Below are positions 37,797 through 50,819 of a stretch of DNA of 64,000 nt, in pieces. The notes beneath the pieces were generated by a model. It was given only the letters and a program-made list of their open reading frames with translations. It did not search any database and had not been told where the DNA came from. The DNA is from Erythrophleum ivorense (Eukaryota; Streptophyta; Magnoliopsida; Fabales; Fabaceae), in contig JAIUCV010001231.1 in NCBI GenBank assembly GCA_026724425.1, positions 62,001 to 126,000 of the forward strand, written 5' to 3'. A program made the translations under genes and the position numbers. Each line of letters opens with the position of its first letter. Positions within the stretch are counted from its first letter, which is position 1.

Positions 37797-38920
37797 ACTA
37801 TCCATAACTTAAGGGTTAAGAAAAGGCATCCAAGTATGTGGCCAAGGAATTTTCGGAAGAAGATATTTAGTTATGAAATTAGAAAATCAAAAGAAAAAAG
37901 GAATGGAAGGTTAAGATTTAATCTTGAAAAGGTTAATCTAAGGGTCCAAATTTAGTATGACCATTTAACTTCATTTAAATTCATCTCCTTCACCTCCATT
38001 CCACCATTTTCACGCCACACACAAGGGAGAAGGAGAGAAAAACGTGAAGAGAGAGAGGGGGAGAAAAAGTGGTAGAAGAAGCGAAATCAAGCAAAACTAC
38101 CACCATTCTTCACCAAATTTCTTCATCTTCTTCATCCTCCAACCATTTTCTCCAAAGTGCAGCTGCATCTTCATCTTTTCTTCAAGGTGGAATGTTGCTC
38201 TACGTGGGAAGAGAAAGGATTTTAGTGTGAGAAAAGAAAAGGAAGCAAGGATTAAGCTTAAAGAGTAAGTTTTCTCCACCTTGCACTTGAAAATCACATG
38301 GTTTAAATTAGTTTTGTTAAACCCTAGCTATGACTACTTTTGGACAGCTTATGGATCATTAGAAATGGAATTTATATGTTCAATATGAAGGATTATGAAT
38401 GGATTTTACATATTGACTATGGAGGTCATATGAGCTTATCTATTTTGTTATGTGCTGGAACTTTGAAAAACACAAAGCTTGTAATTTTTGGGAAAATAGA
38501 AATGTTGTGAAGATGCTGTTTGAATTTTCCCAAAATTTTTATGGTGTTTTATTAATGTCTTAAAGTCATGTATACCAAATTTCAAGTCCTAAAAGATAAA
38601 GGAAGAGGCTATGGAATTTTTAGAACCAAAGAAACTCACTTTTGGGCTTAAAACGGAGCTAGATTATGTTATGACCAAAACGTTTGTTGGGACTGGAATT
38701 TGATGATTTTATCCATTCTAATGGATTCAAAAGGGTGTTTTTAGCCAAAAATACCAATGGGAAAGCCCCTAAAACTCATGGAATAAAATTTCTAAATTTT
38801 GGCTAAGAAATGCGTACTATGTGGCCATAGGGAATTAGAAAGGAAGGAGTTAGACTTTTCCAATTCCAGTGGTTTCAATAAGTTTAAAAGGGATCATACT
38901 ACCTTAGAAGTTAAGGTTTA

Positions 38921-39112
38921 CATGTTGATTGTAATGAATTATCATTATGATTATAGGGTTTGATATTTGTTTAGGAACTCCAAAAGCAAGTAAACTGCGT
39001 TCTAAGGCTTGAGGAGCATGTTGATTGTAATGAATTATCATTATGATTATAGGGTTTGATATTTGTTTAGGAACTCCAAAAGCAAGTAAACTGAGTTCTA
39101 AGGCTTGAGGAG
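38921..39112 (+). repeat. 96-bp perfect-register tandem duplication
   Basis: Units 38921-39016 and 39017-39112 differ at a single base (ctgcgttc versus ctgagttc). The sister LTRs at about 20350-20460 and 47400-47480 have one unit only, so the duplication is specific to this copy and recent. Confidence 0.9.
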
Positions 39113-40299
39113 CAAAGTTTGCTAAGGTAGTAGTTTCCCTTTCTCTTTCTTTAAGCTTGTATGTTTGTATAATGATGAGTATTATACTATATCAAGTTGT
39201 TATTTATGCTATAAGATGAGATATGTATGCTTAGATTATGCTTGGCCTTGTATGAAATTCTTTGTATTCCAATGTGGTATGTGGCACCTTGATTGACATT
39301 GTGTTATGTACTTACATGCTTGCTTGTGAATGAGATTGGTTTATTACTACTGAGATTTCATAATCTTACCCTAAATATAACCCATGCTAGGTCCGAGTTC
39401 AAGCAAAGAAAGGGCAAAAGGTGTGGAGGCATAAATTGAGGACCTTACTTTTATGCATCACATTTTGTCATATAATTAAATATCTTTGGATTATGGTATG
39501 TATGAGTTATGTTATAATGCTATATGATAATAAGGCATGTAACAAAAAGCCATGTATATACCTAACCCTGAAGTAAAAAGAAAATTTTAATTATTTCAGG
39601 TTTCTATTGACTCCTCTAAGTTCTATATGAGGTATTTGCAGTAGGAAAAGCATTAAATAGTAAGGTATGACACAAAGTATCTAAAACAATGGATAAAATG
39701 CATGTAGGGTTGGCTTTCTAGCTCGCTAGTTACAAAAGAAATGAATGCCTTATCATTTTCATGCATGCAAATGCAAATGTGGTCTTAACAAAGAATCAAG
39801 ACAAATTCTAGAGTGAAAAGCAAAGATAAGTGAATACACACTAGAATCGAACAGATACGGCTCAAATCCTCACCAGCTAATGGCTATCAAATAATTCATT
39901 GAAATCAAATTCATTGTCATTTCACTTGAATCAAGACATAAGATCTATTACTTATCATGTCAAAGTGAATCCAAGCTATAATCATCTCAACTTGCAACTT
40001 TCATAGAAAATTTAAAAAAAAATCATGCTATTTTTCAAAATTTTTCTCAAAAATTTTTCAGAAGATGAAATGGAATGAAATAGCTCTCCCCCTCATACTT
40101 AAATATTGTATTGTCCTCAATGCCAGCACACAATCTAGTCAATAGATAAAAAATACAATATAAAAAGTAGAAAGGGAAAGTATACAATCGGATGAACTTG
40201 AAAATGGGGATTCCAAGGGTGGCTCAAATTTCCTTCTGTAACTGGTTAGCAAATTTTTATTACCTACAAAACAAAAAAAAAAACAAACAGTAATGCAAA

Positions 40300-40658
40300 A
40301 AAGAAAAAGAAAACTAAATCCGAAACTAAAAAGAACTCTAACAAAACAACTAATCATAAGTATCAAAAATCAAAATTAAAATTGCTTTATTCCTTCTTAA
40401 TTGAACAACTTTAAGCCCAACCACTTTAAAACATTTTGATTGATCATGCAAAGATGATTCATGGACTTCCTCAACCATAACTAGTCTTGGAAAGTCAGAT
40501 TTAGCATGTTCAAAAGTAGTAAAAGAAGAAAAATCAAAACTTTCTAGATATTTATCAAAACCAATAAAATCAACTTGACTCTCTTAAGTAAGAGTCATTG
40601 CATCAATAGAAAAATTTAATTGCATCTTCTCATAGTCTTTCAAGTTCAAGGCATCTAG
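40300..40658 (-). pseudogene. Downstream piece of the gag-like pseudogene
   Basis: The minus-strand frame shows LDALNLKDYEKMQLNFSI, then a stop, then DFIGFDKYLESFDFSSF and VMVEEVHESSLHD. It lies across the G solo LTR from 43472-45089 and probably is the same reading frame continued. Acidic and aromatic-rich; no known domain recognised. Confidence 0.4.
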
Positions 40659-43471
40659 TGTAACACCCCAAAGTTAATTAAGGTGTTAATCATAGATTTG
40701 GGTTAATTAAGAATAATTAATGTAGGATAATTAGGCAAGTTAAGTGAATGGAAATTTTAGAGAAATAAATTATTAATATGAGTTTGAAATTTAATTGAGT
40801 CATAAACCCCATCTAGGCCCAAATTAAATTAAGTAGGCTAAGGTTAGGACTAATGGAGGCCCAATAATTTTAGGTGCAGACCCAACCTTTTTATTGGGAG
40901 ACTTGGCCCAAGAGAGAGCACCTAGTGAGGGCCCAATAACCCTTGTGCAGACCCAAATCAATTAAGTCTTTTAAACTTAGTCTAACCCAATTAAATTTCT
41001 ACAACCTAACATATTAAAGCTGACCCAACAAGGTTGAAATTAGAACCCACTTGCAATTGGACCCTTGGGTCAGCCCATGACCCACATTAGACCCAACCAA
41101 AACTCTAAACACTTCAACCTTCCCATATTTTGTTGAAACACAAACACACATCTCATTTTTGGAGGTTTGAAGGGAGGCTAGGGTTTGGGGCAAAAAATCC
41201 ACCATTTCTCACTTCTAAGCTCAAAATCAACCAAGGTACTAGTTATATAACTTAATCCCCTTCTCTTTCTCTTTATTTTGGCCTGATTAGTTTTTCATTT
41301 GAAGCATTTACACTATACCCAAATTCTGAAACATGGTTGTTTGGTATTTTCTTAGAGGATTTTCGAAGGTAGAGGCTAGGAGGGATATTGGGTAAGTGTA
41401 AACTCTCCATTCTAGTATATTTTTTGCTGGTTTAAGACCCCCATAGTTGATTTATAGTATGGGTATTAATTATGTACAAATTTGCTTAGGATTTAAGATG
41501 ATATATTGAAGTTTCTGGTAGAGGACATATTCAATCCAAATTTAGGAATTTATAGTGGCTGGGTAAGCGTCTTCTGGGTAGCTATTTGTATTTTAATTCC
41601 TTGGGTACTTGTTATTACTGTACATTATGATTTAAAGTAATAATTTTCTGATGTTATGGTTATAAGAGGATTTTAGTATTGTTGTAGCTTCCCAACTTGT
41701 TTACAAGTGAGGTAACTCTATGCATATATCTATTTTAATTTCATATTTGCTATATATGAATGATTTAAAATGCTGAATTAATTGGTTGGCTATCTATTGT
41801 ATTGTGTTTGGACCTTGTGAGTCCATGGTAGAGTTGTGGTGCCATTGCCACCCGTGCATATGCTTCGATCAGGCACTGGATTATGATCAAACCCCAGATG
41901 CACTGAGTCCTGGTTGTGCTCAATGGGGAGTAGGTGCCATGGATGGGCCTCTTCCAGTGTTAATGGCCTTTAATATGTGGAAATATGATTGCTAATATGA
42001 GATAGTAATCATGATAGCCTAATTATTTCATTTACGGAGATGACTGGTATGTTTTCTGATGCTTATATGAAATCATGCATATATGTTAATTGAACTAGAA
42101 TATATGAATGAAATTTGCCTTAGTTACTGAGATTTGCATCTCACCCCATTTCATGGGCTAAATATTTCAGGTGAAGGTTCTTCAGGTAAGGATAAGGGTA
42201 AGTAAGTGGATAAACATCCATGAGTTGAGGCCTGATGTGGGGAGCTACACTTGGTCTGAGTGGAATAGAGTAGATGCTAATTTTGTTAACCTTTGTATAG
42301 CATCAACATGTATCTGTATTGCCAAGTGTAGGAGTTTATATTTTGATAACATAGAATGTAACCATTGAGAAATAGGCTTTATATTAGTTGTTGATGGATG
42401 TATGAGTTTATGACATTTATTATGGCTTGTAAACCTGTGTTTTAACTGACTATTTAAGTAATGAAGTCATATGATATATTAATTGTAGATTTGAGCTAGC
42501 GATGCATGAATTACACAATGAGAACATGATTGATTGACCATTATGAGAAATTTATAAATTTGCTTATGTAAGACCAATGAATGAGTAGGAAAATCCACCC
42601 TTAAATGTAGGATGGGTAATGATATAATAGCTGGGGCAAATCAGCTAGATAGATGCTATTAGAATCTCATAACAAGTAGGAGAGTGGCCCTAGAGAGCCC
42701 CTAGATAGAGAGTGGAGAGTATGAGAAAAGATTTCCAGAGTTGTAAGATCAGAAGGAATTTCACCGCAGCCAAAATATTATTAACCACAGTCAATAGAGG
42801 CAAAGTTGCCCAGGGAGAGTACCAAAGAGCAATTAGGCACGACAAAATATGAGAGGTAAAATTAGGAGTCATCCAGAGGGTAATTCACCATGGCTAAATG
42901 GGAATTGGCTACGGTGAACTTTTGTGAGAATTTGTTGAGCGTTCCAGAGAGGAATTAGCCCAGGCGAAAAGGGGAATTAGCCACGGCCAATAGTGAGAGG
43001 CAAGCGAGGTAGGTTCCAGGAGGCTTCCTCGCCTCGGCGCCATGTAGGTTAGTCGTGGTGAAGGTCTAACTCATCACAACAATATCTATAAAGACAAGGA
43101 GTGAACCTGAGGGCAATTGGCCATGGCACAAGGACATTTAGCTGTGGCTAACGGTCCCAAACCCTCATTCTAACCTAGAAATCTTGGTTTTTCATATGGT
43201 AACCCCAAGGGATGACTTAGAAACATTGGTAGAAGATTCTTGTGAGTTGAAATTAATAGGTAATCGAATCAAAGGCTTATAAATGAATGTTTGTTTCCCT
43301 AATGCACATGAGTACTTGTAATTATATGGTTGATGACTCTAATAACATTAAAGTTCAAATTTCCCTGTATTTTCTGAAGGTAATTAGTCTTAATGTCTTG
43401 TAATCCCAATTTATGATTATTAATCATGTATTTAACCTTAATTTCAATGATTAGAAGTTAAGGTCATCATA
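40659..43471 (+). mobile_element. Solo LTR, G family, about 2.8 kb
   Basis: Starts TGTAACACCCC and ends GTCATCATA; inserted in the Tat-like interior, whose minus-strand frame continues on both sides. The flanking bases (tctag / about actgg) only partly match, so the right edge is uncertain by a few bases. Hairpin at 42128-42143 and a rich palindromic array at 42735-43165. Not a gene region. Confidence 0.75.
42735..43165 (+). repeat. Palindromic motif array in G solo LTR
   Basis: At least ten short inverted motifs (accgcagcc, accatggct, gctacggtg, gccacggcc, gcctcggcgcc, gtcgtggtg, gccatggc, gctgtggc). The densest version of the array found in all G LTRs. Confidence 0.6.
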
Positions 43472-45089
43472 CTGGCAGTTACTTAATCTCAGTTGAAGGA
43501 GTCTGTTGATTATTGGGAATTAGCTCACTAACTTCAAGAATTTGTTACGGACTCTCAGCAAAAGAAATAGTATCTTCCTTGACCAAAGAGACATCAATAG
43601 GCTCACAAGATTCTAAACAATGATCAACAACTAAATCCAATCTTTCACTAGTATCAACAAGAGTACAAGGATCAACAGGATGTTCAATGTCAGCATTATC
43701 TCTATGGATGTTCAATGTCAGCACTATCTCTAAGCATGCTCTCATCAATATTAGTATGATCAGTAGAATCAGTATCATTAACCATTTCAATGCAAGCAAA
43801 GGACCCTATGGATTGAACAGACTTTTCAAACTCCAGAAACTCATTAATCTCAGGACACACAGGACTTGTATGCATTTTATCACATAAGCATTTCAAATTA
43901 GAGTCTAAATCATCAACAGCAAGCTGTCTAACAATTGTATCATCCATATCCTTTTCACATGCTACATCTACCATTTCATCAGTCATATCATCACATTCTA
44001 GTGAGGAATCATGTTCATTAGTATATATGAGGAACTCACTAGTCTCAATGAAAGAATTAATCTAGGAGCATCTATCACATACAATGGATCCAGTACACAC
44101 ACAATCAAGAGAATCATTTAAATCAACTATGTCACATGGTCTTGATGGTATACTATCCCTAAACTTAAAAGATGCATCATCAACAGGTTTATCAATCAAT
44201 TCAACGTTAGGAATAGAATGATCATCATATTCTAAGTCACCCCCATGCTTATCTACTACCCTAGACTCAATAGAATCATCATTAATAGGTTCAAAAATGA
44301 ATTCATCACTTTGGTCACAGCTAGGAGTAGAAATACCATGTGCATCAGTACACAAGGGCTTATGAACATCAACAATTGCATCATTTTTGCTCAATGCATT
44401 ACCACTATCAACCAAATTAGGGATTCAACAACAATTTTCTCATCTACTTCATCATCAATCAATTCAAGATCAACAACAGCATGTGTATTAGTCATTACAG
44501 TGTTGTTATGTAAATTAGAATCATTCCCAACAAAATATAAAGTATTAGAAGATGGAAGGATATTACCCAATGAATAAGATTCTTCCTCCTCTATACATTC
44601 CCTTCTAATTTGCTCTCTAGTCAATTCAGTAGCACTTGAAGTCAGTTGATTCATTTGAAATCTTGAATCCTTTATAAGGTTATCCATCATTTGTTAGTTT
44701 TAGAGTTGCAACCGTTCAATTTCCCGTTGAAGTTGAAGATTATGGGCTTGTCATTGTTGCATCATCCTTTCTTCCTAACTCAGTTCCCTCTAGGGCTCCT
44801 GTTGCATTTATTCCTTATGATAGTTGTAGGGATGATATTCTGGTTCTTGCACATTAAAGTTGTGGTATGGCTCATAATGATGGTGGTAATTGGGGTGGAC
44901 TTCATATGGGTGATAGTATGGTTGGTAGCATGGTGGTTAGAATTATTAGTATTGTTAGCTTTGTTGTGCTTGTCTTTGTCGTTCAAGAATGCCATGAAGC
45001 ATTGAAATGGTTTCATCCAACTTTCGAAAAATCCTATCATTTGTACAAGAATCATAAACACCTTGATTAGACATGTAATAAGGATCCAT
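43472..45089 (-). pseudogene. gag-like pseudogene of Tat-like element
   Basis: The minus-strand frame begins MDPYYMSNQGVYD at 45089, about 500 bp after the PBS. It continues with a helical, Q-rich stretch (FRKLDETISMLHGILERQ), then an H/Y/P-rich segment with several stops, then a coiled stretch (LQREIERLQL) and a long acidic, D/E/S-rich region (for example 44062-44415 and 43702-43986). The layout (short leader, MDP start, Q/Y/P-rich low-complexity middle) fits plant Tat-type non-autonomous elements, but I cannot align it to a defined gag domain. It has at least eight in-frame stops and is dead. A further piece probably lies beyond the G solo LTR at 40300-40658 (minus; frame with LKDYEKMQLNF). 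Confidence 0.5.
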
Positions 45090-45603
45090 TTAAAGCAAGA
45101 AAATGAGAAATTTAATCACTTTCAGCACAAAACAATTTAGTAACTAATTAGAACTAATATTAATTCTAAATCAAGAAAATAAAATTCAAATGAAGCTAGC
45201 AACTACCTAAGAATCAAAAACACTCCAAAACAGAGGTTAATCACACAAAATGAACTCACAAAAAATAAAGAAAATAAATCCAAAAAATTGAAAAATTCCT
45301 AAAAAAATTCGAGAAAATACTAAAAAATAAGAAAAAAAAGTGCCTTAAACATTGGAATTTGGCCAAAAATGGTGCACCTAATAGCGTTGCCATTACTTTT
45401 GTTCAAAACACCCAAAACCCTTGGAAAACAAAGTTTAAGAATTTTCTGGGCACATTAAACAAAAATTCTAGCAAGCATACTCTTGTCACGCAACACCAAA
45501 ATGTCTAAATCCAAGTCCAAAACAGAGGAAAAACCGAACAAAAATAGAGCTGAAACAGAGATTAAACACCTTGAAAACTTTCTCAAATAATTGATAATCC
45601 AAT

Positions 45604-45621
45604 TCCCCGGCAATGGGGCCA
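45604..45621 (-). other. Primer-binding site, Tat/Athila type
   Basis: On the minus strand TGGCCCCATTGCCGGGGA, a few bases after the LTR end. It differs at two positions from the common Tat/Athila form TGGCGCCGTTGCCGGGGA. This site identifies the T family. Confidence 0.8.
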
Positions 45622-46530
45622 AATTTTGACGAGGTTGTGTCATGCAACCTCCAAAATAAAACTAGGTTGGAAAAATATATTGCTAGTGACACAACCTAGG
45701 TCATCTCCCTTAGAAATAGAATTCAATGTTTAATTGGGTTTTTAAGTATTAAAAGATCCTAGAACTACCTAAATTAAGGGGGGGTTTTTTATCTAATTAA
45801 ACTAAGTAAAATGAAATTGAATTAAAATGACTAACTACCTAATTGTATGAATTATAGTTGAATGATAGACATGTGACTAGCTTTGGATTCATCCTTTAGT
45901 ATCAACTATCCTTATCCTAATTCAATTGTAATTAATTCTGGCTTAAGAATCCCTAATTGTGTCCATTGGCAAATGATCTTGAATTACCACTCAAGATTCA
46001 AGAACCTAACAATTTGATATTAATTGAGACCTCAACTACTATTAAATTACTAATTCTTGTGATTAAGATATTTGAACACTTAAATGAGTGATTAATCAAT
46101 CAATTGGCCTCTGAATCTTCACTTTAGGATATTTAATTAACCCATTAAACTCCAACAAATCCTTAAATTAGACATTCAAGCACTTAATCTCTTACATGCA
46201 TTTCATCAAACACCTTGACTACATACATAGATAATTGTAGAAAATTGAAAAATTCAGTATTTAATCAATTAAATAATCAACAAAAAGTATCATAATTAGT
46301 GTCTAACCGGCCACTAATTATAGACAACACATATTCCCAATCAAGTATAATCTTAACCAAGATAATATAAGAGAAGAAAAGTGCTGGACAAATAAGAAAA
46401 TCTTAGCCAAAATTCATTTATCTCCATAGATTCAAGCTTCTCCAAGGTTGTCCCTCCTAGCTAGCCACAAAGGTGAATCAAGCTCTCATGGAATGGAGGT
46501 GGAGATGGAATGGGAATGGAGCATGAGAGG

Positions 46531-46858
46531 TGTCATACCTTATTTTATAACACTTTTCCTACTACAATTACCTCATATAAAACTTAGAGGAGTCAATGAA
46601 AACCTGAACTGATAAAAATTTTTCATTTTAAAACTTCCTCATGCAATTTTACTATTCATTTGGTCATTTCCAAATTCTTATCTAACTTTGAAAATAAATA
46701 CTTAATTATAAAAAAAAATCGTATGATGTTAATTCAGGGCTCTACTTCAAGTTCTCTAAGCCCTTTACACGGAGAAAATACTTATTTAGCGGAGCACATA
46801 TAAATTCATATAAAGTTGCCCCTACAACAAATTGGACAGTTTTACCCTTCATTGGTCA

Positions 46859-46889
<31 letters not shown>

Positions 46890-49668
46890 AGCACATGCAT
46901 TCTTACATCTTAGGCACGCTAGTCATACTCTTTTTACTTCAGGGTTAGGTATATACATGGCTTTCCATTTCATACCTGAGTACCTTACAGTGTCATACTA
47001 TAACTTATACATGCAGTAATCTAAAATATTTAATTACATGACAAAATATGGTACATAAAAGTAAGGTCCTTGATTTATGTCTCTACATTCTTTGCTCTTT
47101 CTTTGCTTGAACTCAGACCTAGCATGGGTTATATCTGAGGTGATATTATGAAATCTCAGTAGTAGTAAACCAATCTCATTCTCAAGCAAGCATGTAAGTA
47201 CATAATATAATGACAGTCAAGATGCCACATATCGCATAGCAATACAAGGAATTTCATACAAGGCCAAGCACAATCTAAGCATACATGTCTCATCTGATAG
47301 CATAATTGACAACTTGATATAGCATAACACTCATCATTATACAAACATACAAGCTTAAGAAAAGAGAGAGGAAAACTACTACCTTAACAAACTTTGCTCC
47401 TCAATCCTTGGGACTCGGTTTACTTGCTTTTGGAGTTCCTAAAACAACATCAAACCCTATAATCATAATGATAATTCATTACAATCAACACATAAACCTT
47501 AACTTCTAAAGTAGGATGACCCTTTTAAACTTAATGGGACTATTGGAATTAAAAAAATCTAACTTCTTCCCTTCCCATTCACTATGGCCAAATAGTATGC
47601 ATCTCTTAGCCAAAATTTAGGAATTTTATCCCATGAGTTTTGGGGGCTTTCCCATAGGTATTCCTAGCTAAAAACACCCTTTTCAATCCATTAGAATGGA
47701 TAAAATCGTCAAATTCCAGCCCCAACGTCACATTTTGGTCATCACATAATCTAGCTCTATTTTAGGCTCAAAAGTGCATTTCTTTGGTTCTAAAAATCCC
47801 ATAGCCTTTTCCTTTATGTTTCAGGACTTGAAATTTGGTATACATGAATTTAAGACATCAAGAAAATACCATAAAAAGTTTGGGAAAATTCGGACAGCAT
47901 CTCCCCATGATTTCTATTTTTCCAAAAATTACAATCTTTGTATTTTTCAAAGTCCCAGCACATAACAAAAATAACTAAGCTCATATGGCCTTCATGTTCA
48001 ACATATAAACTTCATTTCAAGGCCCTCATATTCAACATATAAACTCCATTTCTAATTATTCATATGCTGTTCAAAAATGACTCATAGCTAGGGTTTAACA
48101 AAACTAGCTTAAAGCATGTGATTTGCAAGTATAAGATGGAGAAAACTTACTCTTTAAGCTTAATCCTTGCTTCCTTTGCTTTTCTCACACTAAAATCCTT
48201 TCTCTTCCCACTTAGAGTAACATTTCACCTTGAAGAAAATATGAATATACAGCTGCCCTTTGGAGGAAATGGTTGGAGGATGGAGAAGATGAAGAAATTT
48301 GGCGAAAAATGGTGGTAGTTTTGCTTGGTTTCAATTCTTCTTCCACTTTTTCTCCCTCCCTCTCTCTCTCTTCACGTTTTTCTCTCCTCCTCCCTTGTGT
48401 GTGGCATGAAAATGGTGGAATGAAGGTGAAGGAGATGAATTTGGATGAAGTTAAATGGTCATACCAAATTTGGACCCTTGGATCAACCTTTTCAAGATCA
48501 AATCTTAACCTTCCATTCCTTTTTCTTTTGATTTTCTAATTTCATAACTAAATATCTTCTTCAAAAAACTCTTGGGCATACACTTGGATACCTTTTCTTA
48601 GCCCTTAAGTTATGAATAGTAACCATGGTTCATTTCTTAACTCAACCATAATTAGTTTGTAACTTAACTATGGTTAATTCTTTAAAATGACTAAAATCAT
48701 TTTCTTCTTTCCCTTTTATTTTATATTTATCTTTGGATTTTATCTTATCTAAAACCTTAATTATATCTTCTCTTCTCTTTTGGGCCTTTAGAATCAGCTA
48801 TTAGGCCTTACAACAGTCTAACAATCAATATCCGGACCCGATTAAGGTTTTACGGTACAATACATACTTTTAGACCTTTTAAAATTTATGAATATTATTT
48901 CCTCTATTTTCTGGCCATATTGAGCTTCAAACATGGTTTAGGGGCCCTTAACCTCAATCCTCATAAATTTCAGTGTCAATCGGACACCCGAGTCTATAGG
49001 TGTAATTTTCACCGTTCTATATTATGATTGTGCTATAAACTTTTCATTTACTGCAATTCTGTCTCTGAAACTCCTTTAGGGTTTCTTAGCCCTTTAGCTA
49101 TTTTTATTTCTATAGTTGTTACAACTTTCTTTTTCTATTTTGTTGATAGCTACTAATCGAGATAACCAAATCCTGGATTGGATCCCACCCAGCCATCTGA
49201 ACAACTTGGCATCATTGGACCCATCTCATCAAACTGAGTTTAACTATGGGTCACTGATTTTTGATATTCTTGTCTAATTTTTTTTATATTCGTGCTTAAA
49301 GCCACGAATAAAGGGTGAAACTAGGGTTCCCTGAACTTTTGGGCAATTTATACATTTTGCCCAGCATACAACTTTTCTTTGCATTAGTCCCTGGCTCCTT
49401 TATACTTAACTTCGAAGACTCTTCGGAACCTTTTTCTGATCTTTTCTTTTTTCATCTATTTTGGCCTCAATTTTAGGGCACCTCTAGTCTTGACTCATCA
49501 TTATTTGCGATCTAGAATATTATTCTAATTTTATTGGACCTCAATTTACTCTATTTGGGGGACTTCCTTTTATATTTGGTGAATTTCATATATTGACGAA
49601 GACACTATATGTTACGTTTCTCGCATTTCTTTACATTTTCTTAGATTTTCAAAAAATCGAATGTTACA
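46531..49668 (-). mobile_element. Solo LTR, I family, reverse, 3138 bp
   Basis: Perfect TSD agagg (46526-46530 and 49669-49673). On the plus strand it starts TGTCATACC and ends ATGTTACA. Sister of 36734-39672. Contains an (ATT)n microsatellite at about 46858-46889 and a 34/35-bp tandem duplication at 47987-48055. Confidence 0.9.
46858..46889 (+). repeat. (ATT)n microsatellite
   Basis: About ten uninterrupted ATT units within the I solo LTR. Confidence 0.9.
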
Positions 49669-50819
49669 AGAGGCTATAGCCAGAAGGAGTGTGGATGAGG
49701 GTCTCCTCGAATGAGATGAATGTGCGTGTGGATTAGTCCGTGGATCCCCTCCTACAGCCTTTAAATCACGTGCTTCTTAATTTGTTTTTCACATGTTACC
49801 AGTCAGCCCACAGCTCATTCTCCCGTTATTTTTCTCCATGTTTTTGATGTTGATCCCCTTCACCACGTGCTACTTGTTTGCTTCATTTAATCCATTAATT
49901 GACGTGTTCTGTTGCCTTCTCATAAAAGAAAAACCCATAGCTCCTTCTTTGTGTTTTACTGCACACTACTTTCTTCTTCTTTTCCACTCAAGGCACCAAA
50001 ACTCATGGCTTCTTCTCACATCATTTTTCGCATTCTGGGGCTCCTTTTTGTGTGTCACGAGCTCAACCTGTAGCTCCCTGTACATGTTTCTTCTCCTCTG
50101 CTCCACGAGCTTCTTGCTTTGCTCGTAGTCTTCACGTAAAAGCTTCCTCTCATCTGTATGCATGTCTACTCTCGTGTTGCAGATGCCTATGTTGCTGTCT
50201 ACGTGGATGGGTGACGTGTTTGTTCTTGCTTCCATGACTTCACGCTTCTCACACATACAACAGCTACTCCTTAACCCATGGCTTTTACATTTCTACCTTA
50301 CATGTGAGATACTGATGCTGTGGCTGGTGTGAGAGTTGGCTGTAAGCTGGAAGCTTCCTTCTTGAGTCATGCATATGTGTTAATATTGAGTGAAAGGCTG
50401 CTCGAGTAGTGCAGGGAGACATGGATGTCCGTGGCTTGCATTTGTGTAGTGTGCATGGATGAATGGGAGGCTACTAGTAGGTATGTATAAGTGAATGAGT
50501 AAGCCATGCATTTTGAGCTGCCTTCTATGCAAATTTCCCTAAGTAAAAAGAAATAAAAACAAAAATAAAAATTAAAGCCCAAAATAAAATAAAATAAAAC
50601 AAGATAAAATAAAATGAAATGAAATTATCATCTAAGAAAATGAAATAGAATAAAATAAAATAAAAATCATTAAAAATCCTAATTTATTCAACAAAATTTT
50701 AAAAGATGAGATTAATTTCTAAACTAAATAATATCCAATTTAAAGCTCAAAATATTATCAATTATTTATCAAAATGTCCAAATTAGTACATACAAATATA
50801 TAAAAATTAGCAATTATTA

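Larger units (their letters stand above)
36734..39672 (+). mobile_element. Solo LTR, I family, forward, 2939 bp
   Basis: Starts TGTAATATCC and ends GGTATGACA with a perfect TSD caaag (36729-36733 and 39673-39677). Homologous to the reverse copies 20065-22612 and 46531-49668. Contains four AACCATGGTT-type palindromes at 37719-37796, a 96-bp tandem duplication at 38921-39112 and a hairpin at 39351-39368. No genes. Confidence 0.9.
35896..45626 (-). mobile_element. Interior of Tat/Athila-like element, no pol
   Basis: Lies between the reverse T LTRs. Without the two nested solo LTRs (36734-39672 and 40659-43471) it is about 4 kb, too short for a full gag-pol. It holds a decayed gag-like frame (minus, from 45089) and long non-coding sequence; the motif 'cattgaggacaata' followed by 'aagtatgaggggg' (minus, about 40090-40125) is of a kind found near the 3' part of Tat/Athila elements. 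No RT, RNase H or integrase motif was found. Inferred non-autonomous Tat-type element. Confidence 0.65.
45627..50819 (-). repeat. 5' LTR of the Tat-like element (with nested I LTR)
   Basis: Minus strand, from 50819 (start decayed from TGATAATTGC to TAATAATTGC) to 45627 (end CCTCGTCA). Without the nested solo LTR it is about 2.05 kb. 50190-50819 is nearly identical to the 3' LTR remnant at 35272-35895. (AAAAT)n-type repeats at 50583-50665. Confidence 0.8.

Noticed and set aside
43545..45070. Several overlapping ORFs on both strands as separate genes
   Set aside because: The minus-strand ones are pieces of a single stop-ridden gag-like frame; the plus-strand ones (44245-44577, 44691-45005) are shadows of it.
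46858..46889. (ATT)n run as a matter of interest
   Set aside because: Ordinary microsatellite inside a solo LTR; listed as a feature only.
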